Under the pieces are notes generated by a model. It did no database searches, was not told the DNA's origin, and saw only the letters and a program-made list of their open reading frames with translations. A stretch of DNA of 8,511 nucleotides from Candidatus Bathyarchaeota archaeon (GTDB lineage: Archaea; Thermoproteota; Bathyarchaeia; TCS64), in assembly GCA_030601645.1 (NCBI GenBank), contig JAUWBQ010000064.1:1-8511 (forward strand), written 5' to 3'. Below, in pieces: positions 1 through 5,004 of the stretch (position 1 is the first letter of the stretch; every line of letters starts with the position of its first letter). The position numbers and the translations under genes are program-made.

Positions 1-1176
1 TACAGCTACACCGTCCTGCTGCTCTGCTGGTTCGGCTGGATCGCCATCTACCTTTGCAGGTCCATCCTGGCGCCCATCCTCCCGGTGCTATCCGAGGAGC
101 TGGGCCTCTCCCACGCCCAGGGGGGGATGCTGGAGACGGCCTACCTCATCGGCTACATCGTCATCAAGATCCCCGCGGGCGCCATCGCCAACCGCATAGG
201 CATCAAGAGGACCCTCACCATCGGTATGGTGGGATACGCCGTCGCCACCGCCCTCAACTTCCTCGCCGCCGGCTTCACCCACCTCTTCCTCCTGAGGTTC
301 CTGGTCGGCCTCTTCCAGGGAGTCCACCTCCCCCTGGCCAACACCCTCCTCTCCGAGAGATTCGGGGACAGACAGGGGCGGGCCATAGGGTTCCACGAGT
401 CTGGGCCCAACGTGGGCAACTCCATCGCCTACCCCGTCGTGGTGGCCATCGCGTCCTCGTGGGGCTGGAGGTACGCCTTCCTCCTCCTCTCCCTCCCCGC
501 CTTCATCCTAGCTGGAGCCGTCGCCATCATCCTGAAGGAGGAGAGGCCGGAGGCCATCGGTGAGAACGGGCATGAGAGCGAGGGCGACCACGAGCTACGC
601 AGCTTCTTCAGGTACCTGGCCCCCCTCGCCCTCGCTCACGCGACCTACAACCTCTGCCTGAGAACCCTCCTCACATTCGCCCCCTCCTTCCTCGTCGAGT
701 ACAGGGGCATGACTCTGGCAACCGCCGGGTTCGTCGCCATGCTCATGCCCGCGGCGGGCTTTTTCGCCAAGGTCTCCAGCGGCTTCATCGCCGAGAGGGT
801 GGGGAGGAGGAACGCCGTCTGCGCCGCGACCCTGTTGAGCGGCCTGTTCATCTACTCACTCACCAGGATCTCCGGGAAGATCCCCATCTCGGTCAACTTC
901 GTGGCCCTGGGCCTAGCCATGTACTCCTTCTCCCCCACCATCTATGCATCGGTCACCTCAGGCCTCCCCAAGCAGCTGAAGTCCATCGGTCTAGGGGTCG
1001 TCACGATGACCGGGAACATCTTCGGCGCCTTCTCCACCTCCCTCATAGGCTACCTCATAGACGCCCGGGGGTACCAGGCGGCGTTTATGACCATCTCTGG
1101 GCTTGTTCTCGTGGCGACCGCCTTGATCTTCGCCGTGATGCAGGAGAAACCTGTCACGCCAGAAATTCTCTTGTGA
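1..1176 (+). CDS. MFS transporter, 5' end cut by window edge
   Basis: The frame is open from the first base, so the true start lies outside; 391 residues are visible. The protein is very hydrophobic and fits the 12-helix major facilitator fold of the cytoplasmic membrane. The first visible helix (about residues 8-30) is probably TM1, so little is missing. MFS motif A in the loop between helices 2 and 3 is seen as GAIANRIGIKR (60-70). Its second-half counterpart is GFIAERVGRR (261-270), as expected from the internal duplication. A hydrophilic, Glu-rich central loop (about 179-200) separates the two halves. The family moves small solutes by uniport, symport or antiport. Nothing in the sequence or the neighbours fixes the substrate. 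A GTG at 85 is in frame but would delete TM1, so it is not the start. The gene converges with thioredoxin across 76 bp. Confidence 0.9.
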   Translation, partial: YSYTVLLLCWFGWIAIYLCRSILAPILPVLSEELGLSHAQGGMLETAYLIGYIVIKIPAGAIANRIGIKRTLTIGMVGYAVATALNFLAAGFTHLFLLRFLVGLFQGVHLPLANTLLSERFGDRQGRAIGFHESGPNVGNSIAYPVVVAIASSWGWRYAFLLLSLPAFILAGAVAIILKEERPEAIGENGHESEGDHELRSFFRYLAPLALAHATYNLCLRTLLTFAPSFLVEYRGMTLATAGFVAMLMPAAGFFAKVSSGFIAERVGRRNAVCAATLLSGLFIYSLTRISGKIPISVNFVALGLAMYSFSPTIYASVTSGLPKQLKSIGLGVVTMTGNIFGAFSTSLIGYLIDARGYQAAFMTISGLVLVATALIFAVMQEKPVTPEILL

Positions 1177-1252
1177 ATGGGGGGCGAGAAAAAGGGGTCC
1201 AAGAACCCGTGTACAGGCTCCGTTTGGCGTTGGATTTGGCCCTTGGCGGGTG

Positions 1253-1567
1253 TTAAGCCTGGATTCGTTCCAGCCTGTTCTCTATCGCTGCCTTCGGCAG
1301 TGCGCCGATGGTCTTGTCCACCAGCTGACCGTCCTTGAAGTAGAGGAGGGTGGGGATGCTCATTATGCCGTACTTCATGGGTGTGGCCCTGTTCTGGTCC
1401 ACGTTTAGCTTCCCGAATGACACGCCATTCTTCTCTTTGGCTAGCTCTTCTATTACGGGGCTGAGCATCCTGCAGGGTCCGCACCAGGCCGCCCAGCAGT
1501 CGACCACGGCTATACTGTTGCTCTGGATGAACTCGTCGAAAGTGCCGTCGGTTATGTCTTTTACCAT
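1253..1567 (-). CDS. trxA: Thioredoxin
   Basis: A 104-residue cytoplasmic thioredoxin, the usual single-domain length. The redox motif WCGPC is at 28-32, preceded by VVDCWAA. Asp23 is the expected buried acid, and Cys24 replaces the Phe common in bacterial VDFWA, giving one extra cysteine close to the active site. The cis-proline is in MSIPT (Pro72). The family reduces protein disulphides and is recharged by a thioredoxin reductase, which is not in this window. I chose the ATG at 1567. The frame stays open for 54 codons upstream, but that stretch runs through the promoter and into the divergent gene and has no thioredoxin character. A GAGAGGG sequence lies 11 nt before the start, and a TATA-like box (1608-1615) predicts transcription beginning about 18 nt before the ATG. 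The divergent regulator at 1641 may control it. Confidence 0.93.
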   Translation of the reverse strand: MVKDITDGTFDEFIQSNSIAVVDCWAAWCGPCRMLSPVIEELAKEKNGVSFGKLNVDQNRATPMKYGIMSIPTLLYFKDGQLVDKTIGALPKAAIENRLERIQA

Positions 1568-1598
1568 TCGATCACGGACCCTCTCTTTGAGGGGCGGG

Positions 1599-1615
1599 AT
1601 ATAAAGGTATTTAAA
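1599..1615. promoter_or_regulatory. Back-to-back TATA-like boxes of thioredoxin and its divergent regulator
   Basis: The short gap between the two divergent genes contains ATATAAAG (1599-1606, plus strand) and TATTTAAA (1608-1615; TTTAAATA on the minus strand). Using the usual archaeal TATA-to-start distance of about 26 nt, the minus-strand box gives a thioredoxin mRNA with a leader of about 18 nt. Either box read on the plus strand gives a regulator mRNA starting about 1629-1639, just before the ATG at 1641. Assignment rests on sequence resemblance and spacing only. Confidence 0.5.
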
Positions 1616-1616
1616 G

Positions 1617-1637
1617 ATGTTCAACACCTTTGAACAT
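1617..1637. promoter_or_regulatory. Perfect inverted repeat, probable operator
   Basis: ATGTTCAA-N5-TTGAACAT is an exact 8-bp dyad with a 5-bp spacer. The half-sites are centred 13 bp apart, a size suited to a dimeric winged-helix protein. It lies immediately beside the paired TATA-like boxes. It would therefore overlap the upstream TFB-contact region of the thioredoxin promoter and the predicted transcription start of the regulator. Autoregulation by the adjacent HTH protein, with co-control of thioredoxin, is the natural inference. No binding evidence exists in the sequence itself. Confidence 0.6.
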
Positions 1638-1640
1638 GAT

Positions 1641-2063
1641 ATGTCCCTGAAGGACCTCCGATCCCTCATCACCACACCGGACATGGGCGCCGACGAGATC
1701 ATGAGGTGCGCCCTCGGCGTCAGGACCACGGAGATAGAGGCCTACTGCGCCATCGTCTCGGGCGGCGCCTACTCCGTACAGGATGTCGCCGAGAGGCTGG
1801 GGAAGAGCCGCTCCACGGCCCAGCGCCTCCTCCAGAGCCTCGTCGAGAAGGGACTGGCCCGGAGGGAGGAACGCCTCATCGGCCTGGGCGGGTATCAATA
1901 CCACTACAGCCCCATCCCTCCCGAGAGGATGAAAGAGGCCGTAAGGGAGAACCTCGAACGCTGGTACGGGCGGATGCTGGAGGAGCTGGACAACCTCCCG
2001 GATAAGCTGGAGGAAATGGGGAGAAGATGCCTGGCCCGGGACGGTCAGCAGCGGGTCAGGTAG
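1641..2063 (+). CDS. Winged-helix transcriptional regulator (TrmB/MarR-like)
   Basis: A 140-residue protein when started at the ATG at 1641. Residues about 25-75 form a winged helix-turn-helix: ALGVRTTEIEAYCAIVSGG, then SVQDVAERLGKSRSTAQRLL as turn and recognition helix, then KGLARRE leading into a wing with YQYHYSPIP. The last 45 residues are charged and helical (RMKEAVRENLERWYGRMLEEL) and probably form the dimer coiled coil. There is no effector domain of full-length TrmB, so this is a short archaeal relative. Three cysteines (23, 36 and 130 in this numbering) leave a redox response possible but unproven. An in-frame ATG at 1617 would add 8 residues, but it sits exactly on the inverted repeat and before the predicted transcription start, so I prefer 1641. 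The gene is divergent from thioredoxin and overlaps the 3' end of glnA by 19 bp. Confidence 0.85.
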   Translation: MSLKDLRSLITTPDMGADEIMRCALGVRTTEIEAYCAIVSGGAYSVQDVAERLGKSRSTAQRLLQSLVEKGLARREERLIGLGGYQYHYSPIPPERMKEAVRENLERWYGRMLEELDNLPDKLEEMGRRCLARDGQQRVR

Positions 2064-3427
2064 CGGTCTATCTCCCACGACGTGATCCCGGGCCTGCTCT
2101 TTGCCCAGATCTGACCGGTGAAGGACATGTAGTCCTCGAACTCCTTCCTCTTCAGCTTCACAAGGCTCTCGGATATGTAGCCGCCGAGGGCTTCCGTGAC
2201 CAGGGGGTCCTTCACGAACTCGTCGACCGCCTCGCCCAGATGCTCAGGGAGCACCTCCACGCCCCTATTTTTAAGCTCGGCCTGGGTGAAGTGGTAGACG
2301 TTCTCCGAAATGGGCTCCGCAGGCTCAACATTCTTGGCGACGCCGTCCATCCCCGCCTTCAGTGTCACCACCGCCGCCAAGTAGGGGTTGCACGAGGGGT
2401 CCGGATGTCTATACTCGACACGGGATGTCTTATCCAGCCCCTCGGGGTACTGGGGGACCCGGACCAGAGCGGAGCGGTTGCCGAAGCCCCAGGCGATGTA
2501 GACCGGGGCCTCGTAGTGGGGCACAAGCCTCTTGTAGGAGTTGACCAGGGGCGCCACGATCAGGGACATCCCCTTGGCGTGGCCCAGAAGGCCGTTGATG
2601 TATAGAATGGCCTTTTTGGATAATCCTTCGGGCATCTCGGGGTCCGAGAAGACGTTCTGCCCGGTTTCGAGGTCGATCAGGCTCTGGTGGATGTGGCAGC
2701 CACTGCCGTTGATCCCCCAGAAGGGCTTCGGCATGAAAGTGGCGTTCTTTCCGTGCTTATGGGCGATGGTCTTCACCACCTGCTTGTAGAGGAGCACGTT
2801 GTCGGCGGTCTTCATGGCTCCGGCGTAGCGGAAGTTGATCTCCTGCTGGCCCTCCGCCGACTCGTGGTGGACCTTGTCCAGCTGGAAACCGGCGGCCTCG
2901 AGGCACATCATGGTCTCCATCTTGATGTCCTCGGTCGGGTCCAGGGGGGGGAGGTCGAAATACCTTCCGGAGCCGAAGGGGGCTATGCCGCCGTTCTCCT
3001 GGGTGATGTAGAAGTACTCCAGCTCCGGCCCGGTGTTGAAGCCGTATCCCTTCTCCTCTAATTCGAGGACAGTGGTCTTGAGGAGGCCCCGGGGGTCGCC
3101 TTCGAAGAGGCTGCCATCCGGGTTGGAGACGTAGCAGAACATGGTCGCGATGCCGGGGGTCTCCCACATAGGGATGAGGAAGGTGGATGGGTCCGGGTTG
3201 GCGATGAGGTCGCTGTCGTTCACGTCTCTGAAGCCGGCTATGGAGGAGCCGTCGAAGCCTATCCCGTAGGTGAGGGCGTACTCCATCTCGTACTCCGGGA
3301 TCAGCATAGCCCTGGGGTTGCCGTCCAAGTCCACCACCATGAGTCTGATGTACTTTATGTCGCGTCTCTTCAATAGTTCCCCTATGGGCTCCACGGCCTC
3401 CTCGTGGGTCAGTTTGAATTCCAGCAT
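2045..3427 (-). CDS. glnA: Glutamine synthetase, type I
   Basis: Makes glutamine from glutamate, ammonia and ATP; GSI enzymes are cytoplasmic dodecamers. The product is 460 residues, a normal GSI length. The order of motifs is canonical: beta-grasp loop FDGSSI (58-63), metal-binding GPELEYF (133-139), HHESAEGQQEINFRY (187-201), the ATP/metal motif GINGSGCHIHQS (238-249), the glutamate flap NSYKRLVPHYEAP (296-308), NRSALVRVP (317-325) and EYRHPDPSCNPYL (338-350). Three sites differ from textbook GSI: Cys for Met in NGSGMH, His for Gly in VPGYEAP, and Asp where Gram-positive GSI-alpha has the feedback arginine (Arg62). The Tyr-adenylylation motif KNLYDLPPE is not intact (ENVYHFTQAE). The ATG at 3427 is chosen because a GGGGTG precedes it by 6 nt; a GTG at 3436 is the alternative. 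It is divergent from an Lrp regulator, its likely controller. Confidence 0.95.
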   Translation of the reverse strand: MLEFKLTHEEAVEPIGELLKRRDIKYIRLMVVDLDGNPRAMLIPEYEMEYALTYGIGFDGSSIAGFRDVNDSDLIANPDPSTFLIPMWETPGIATMFCYVSNPDGSLFEGDPRGLLKTTVLELEEKGYGFNTGPELEYFYITQENGGIAPFGSGRYFDLPPLDPTEDIKMETMMCLEAAGFQLDKVHHESAEGQQEINFRYAGAMKTADNVLLYKQVVKTIAHKHGKNATFMPKPFWGINGSGCHIHQSLIDLETGQNVFSDPEMPEGLSKKAILYINGLLGHAKGMSLIVAPLVNSYKRLVPHYEAPVYIAWGFGNRSALVRVPQYPEGLDKTSRVEYRHPDPSCNPYLAAVVTLKAGMDGVAKNVEPAEPISENVYHFTQAELKNRGVEVLPEHLGEAVDEFVKDPLVTEALGGYISESLVKLKRKEFEDYMSFTGQIWAKSRPGITSWEIDRYLTRC

Positions 3428-3452
3428 AATGCACACCCCGTCCCACTAGATG

Positions 3453-3460
3453 TATATTAA
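3453..3460 (-). promoter_or_regulatory. Candidate glnA TATA box
   Basis: TTAATATA on the minus strand, read from 3460 down to 3453, centred about 30 nt before the glnA ATG. It predicts transcription starting near 3430, giving an almost leaderless message. A second TATA-like stretch further upstream (about 3484-3498, minus strand) would instead give a leader of about 34 nt that keeps the GGGGTG ribosome-binding sequence. The sequence does not decide between them. Confidence 0.4.
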
Positions 3461-3478
3461 CCTTATGGAGAGAAATCT

Positions 3479-3489
3479 TTACAAATGTA
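3479..3489. promoter_or_regulatory. TACAAWYGTA site 1 (candidate Lrp operator)
   Basis: TTACAAATGTA, whose core TACA-AA-TGTA is a perfect dyad. It lies about 20 bp upstream of the candidate glnA TATA box, where archaeal Lrp-type activators are known to bind. It is repeated exactly 31 bp away, close to three helical turns, as TTACAAACGTA. Confidence 0.45.
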
Positions 3490-3509
3490 TAGTTTTATGA
3501 GCGTGTATA

Positions 3510-3520
3510 TTACAAACGTA
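3510..3520. promoter_or_regulatory. TACAAWYGTA site 2 (candidate Lrp operator)
   Basis: TTACAAACGTA, matching site 1 at 10 of 11 positions and starting 31 bp from it, so both lie on the same face of the helix. The bases that follow (AAAGATTAAC) are echoed after site 4, making a longer imperfect repeat with that site. Confidence 0.45.
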
Positions 3521-3524
3521 AAGA

Positions 3525-3536
3525 TTAACGCGTTAA
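3525..3536. repeat. 12-bp perfect palindrome with a nearby half copy
   Basis: TTAACGCGTTAA is fully self-complementary. Its half CGCGTTAA (3529-3536) recurs directly at 3583-3590, followed in both places by a similar ATC-containing tail. It sits midway in the glnA-lrp spacer, distinct from the TACAAWYGTA motif, and could be a second regulator's site. Role unknown. Confidence 0.4.
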
Positions 3537-3602
3537 ATCATCGGTTCAATATACAAAGGACGACTTGGTGATATGGAGGGTCCGCGTTAATCGGGTGGAA
3601 CG

Positions 3603-3612
3603 TACAATCGTA
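3603..3612. promoter_or_regulatory. TACAAWYGTA site 3 (candidate Lrp operator)
   Basis: TACAATCGTA, a third match to the TACAAWYGTA pattern, with TAC/GTA arms. It lies between the two divergent genes, about 105 bp before the lrp start and 92 bp from site 2. A weak inverted repeat (TCCCT near 3621 and AGGGA near 3644) follows it. Its position suits neither promoter alone, so it may serve cooperative binding. Confidence 0.35.
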
Positions 3613-3660
3613 TAACAACATCCCTGTTTATTCGCCCTTTAATAGGGAAATGATAAAATT

Positions 3661-3680
3661 CTTATACGTTCATAGATAAA
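3661..3680 (+). promoter_or_regulatory. Candidate lrp promoter (TATA-like)
   Basis: CTTATACG (3661-3668) and CATAGATAAA (3671-3680) are the best TATA-like stretches before lrp. They predict transcription beginning about 3691-3702, leaving a 15-26 nt leader. That leader contains GTGAT (3709-3713) three bases before the ATG, which can pair with the archaeal 16S rRNA tail. Confidence 0.35.
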
Positions 3681-3695
3681 ACACAATAAATCAGA

Positions 3696-3705
3696 TACAA
3701 ACGAT
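3696..3705. promoter_or_regulatory. Degenerate site 4 overlapping the lrp start region
   Basis: TACAAACGAT resembles sites 1-3. With its flank (AAAGTGATAAC) it repeats the site 2 neighbourhood with small insertions. It ends 11 bp before the lrp ATG, over the predicted transcription start, where binding would block transcription. This suits negative autoregulation, which is common for Lrp proteins. Confidence 0.35.
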
Positions 3706-3716
3706 AAAGTGATAAC

Positions 3717-4172
3717 ATGTTCGCACTGGACGATATCGACAGGAAGCTCATAGGAGAGCTCCTCAGGAACTCGAAGAGATCCTTCAGGGAACTGGCGAGG
3801 GCCATCGGGGTCTCCGCAGCAACGGTGATAAACCGCGTGCAGAGGCTCGAGTCCGGCGGGGTCATCAAGGACTACTCGACCCGCTTGGACCACGAGAGGC
3901 TGGGCTACGAGCTCACCGTGGTCACGGAGATCATCGTCTCCAAGGGGAAGCTCATTGAGACCGAAGAGGAGATCGCCAAGATCCCCAACGTCTGCGCCGT
4001 CTACGACATTACCGGGCAGACCGACGCCATGGTGGTGGCCAAGTTCAAGAGCCGGAGCAGCCTGAGCGAGTTCACTAAGATGCTGCTCTCCATGCCCTAC
4101 GTGGAGAGGACCAACACCCACGTCGTCCTCACCACCGTTAAGGAGGACTTCCGGATGATGAACGACTTGTGA
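3717..4172 (+). CDS. Lrp/AsnC family transcriptional regulator
   Basis: A 151-residue protein of normal family length. The N-terminal helix-turn-helix covers about residues 4-50: LDDIDRKLIGELLRNSKRSFRELA followed by the recognition helix SAATVINRVQRLE (33-45). A linker strand (GVIKDYSTRLD) leads to the C-terminal RAM effector domain (about 66-142) with the conserved turn around DITGQTDAMVVAKF. These proteins form dimers and octamers, bind DNA at semi-palindromic sites and usually sense amino acids. Placement divergent from glnA, as in several other archaea, points to control of glutamine synthesis. The four related short motifs in the shared spacer are the likely targets. ATG 3717 is chosen because the domain starts immediately after it and GTGAT lies three bases upstream. 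The ligand cannot be told from the sequence. Confidence 0.95.
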   Translation: MFALDDIDRKLIGELLRNSKRSFRELARAIGVSAATVINRVQRLESGGVIKDYSTRLDHERLGYELTVVTEIIVSKGKLIETEEEIAKIPNVCAVYDITGQTDAMVVAKFKSRSSLSEFTKMLLSMPYVERTNTHVVLTTVKEDFRMMNDL

Positions 4173-4320
4173 TTAGTAGAGCCATACCATCTCTTTCAAT
4201 TCTAAATACTGGCCTTGAGTAACTCGACGACGCCACATAAACAGCCTGGAATCCTCTCCTTCCGCCATAATAAACGGGAAAAACATTTATCATTGCCAAT
4301 GTTCTATATATTTACCAATA
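4173..4320. promoter_or_regulatory. lrp-vapB spacer with vapBC promoter region
   Basis: This 148-bp AT-rich gap has no supported gene. It contains an 11-bp dyad CATTG-C-CAATG (4291-4301) beside a strong TATA-like TCTATATATTTA (4303-4314). That box is only about 12 nt from the vapB ATG, too near for a standard start site. ATTTAT at 4285-4290 fits better, placing the start of transcription near 4313. Toxin-antitoxin operons are usually repressed by their own antitoxin, so the dyad is a possible VapB operator (inference). Nothing clear terminates lrp. Confidence 0.3.
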
Positions 4321-4578
4321 ATGTCATCATCCGTCAAGGTGGGCAGGTACGGTCGGATCGTCCTCCCCAAAGAAATCAGGGAACAATACGACGTCGAGGA
4401 GGGCTCCCGGTTGATCATCAGGAGGCGGCAGGGGGAGATAGTCCTCATCCCTGTGAAGAGATACGAGAGGCCGACGGAAGCTCTGTATGGGAGCATCGAG
4501 TCAGAAGAATCCATCGACGAGCCGAAGAGGATCGCCAGAGAACACATCAGGAAAAAGCTGGCAGAGGAGATAGGTTGA
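4321..4578 (+). CDS. vapB: AbrB/MazE-type antitoxin (VapB)
   Basis: An 85-residue protein. Residues 5-46 form a swapped-hairpin AbrB/SpoVT DNA-binding domain: VKVGRYGRIVLPKEIREQYDVEEGSRLIIRRRQGEIVLIPV. The remaining 40 residues are charged and probably disordered until they bind the toxin (SEESIDEPKRIAREHIRKKLAEEI). This is the standard build of an antitoxin that neutralises a PIN-domain ribonuclease and represses its own operon. The ATG at 4321 is needed to keep the first beta strand. The stop codon overlaps the TTG start of the toxin (TTGA), so the two are translationally coupled. Confidence 0.9.
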   Translation: MSSSVKVGRYGRIVLPKEIREQYDVEEGSRLIIRRRQGEIVLIPVKRYERPTEALYGSIESEESIDEPKRIAREHIRKKLAEEIG

Positions 4579-4976
4579 GTCGCTTCGTCGACACCAATGT
4601 TTTTCTCTATGCAATCCTGAAACACTCCGAGTTCGGAGAGACCGCAAGGAAGATCCTAGAAGCCATCGAGGCGGGGGAAGCTGCGGTCACCTCGACGCTG
4701 GTTCTCTGCGAGATCGCATGGGTCCTAGAGTCAATGGGGAGACAAGGGAACATCAAGCCAACATTGGAGATGATACTGTCCCTCGGTAATCTAGAGGTGG
4801 CCGACCTCGACTCCGATGACCTCATAGTGGGGGCCAACTACATGACGCTATACCGTCTCGATTTCAACGACGGCGTGAATATCGCCATCATGGAAAGGCT
4901 GGGCATCACAGAGGTATATTCGAACGACGAGAAACACCTTGGGCGAGTGGACTTCGTCCGAGTGATGTTCGAGTGA
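4575..4976 (+). CDS. vapC: PIN-domain ribonuclease toxin (VapC)
   Basis: A 133-residue PIN domain, normal for VapC. The acidic metal-binding residues are visible: Asp6 in SRFVDTNVF, Glu46 in LCEIAWVLE, Asp99 in LDFNDGVNIA and Asp118 in YSNDEKHLG. VapC enzymes cut RNA, often tRNA, and are held inactive by the paired antitoxin. The start is the TTG at 4575, which overlaps the vapB stop. GGAGATAGG just upstream inside vapB gives a ribosome-binding site, and residues homologous to VapC begin right after it. The same frame is open back to 4215 and would give a 253-residue protein, but that upstream part is the out-of-frame shadow of vapB. All four catalytic acids are present, so the toxin appears intact. 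Confidence 0.92.
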   Translation: MSRFVDTNVFLYAILKHSEFGETARKILEAIEAGEAAVTSTLVLCEIAWVLESMGRQGNIKPTLEMILSLGNLEVADLDSDDLIVGANYMTLYRLDFNDGVNIAIMERLGITEVYSNDEKHLGRVDFVRVMFE

Positions 4977-4983
4977 GCGTCTG

Positions 4984-5001
4984 AAAATAAGGGAAAGAAA
5001 T
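4984..5001 (-). terminator. Candidate T-rich terminator of the deacylase gene
   Basis: On the minus strand, just past the stop at 5005, lies a pyrimidine-rich ATTTCTTTCCCTTATTTT stretch. Archaeal termination commonly uses such T-rich tracts without a hairpin. It also fills most of the short gap to the convergent vapC. Confidence 0.35.
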
Positions 5002-5004
5002 GGG

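Noticed and set aside
1193..1208. A GGGT/ACCC hairpin after the MFS gene as an intrinsic terminator
   Set aside because: The stem is only about four pairs and is not followed by a T-tract on either strand.
1050..1484. A 144-residue minus-strand frame across the MFS 3' end and thioredoxin
   Set aside because: It overlaps two well-supported genes in other frames and has Arg/Gln/Pro-rich shadow composition.
1568..1729. A 54-residue N-terminal extension of thioredoxin
   Set aside because: It crosses the promoter region and the inverted repeat and enters the divergent regulator gene. It has no thioredoxin-like sequence.
3428..3716. An NrpR-type nitrogen operator (GGAA-N8-TTCC) upstream of glnA
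   Set aside because: I looked for the spaced GGAA/TTCC pair known from methanogens and found none in the glnA-lrp spacer.
4215..4976. A 253-residue frame that would fuse a long N-terminal region to VapC
   Set aside because: The N-terminal part is Arg/Gly-rich out-of-frame reading of vapB. The TTG at 4575 with its ribosome-binding site gives a normal-length VapC.
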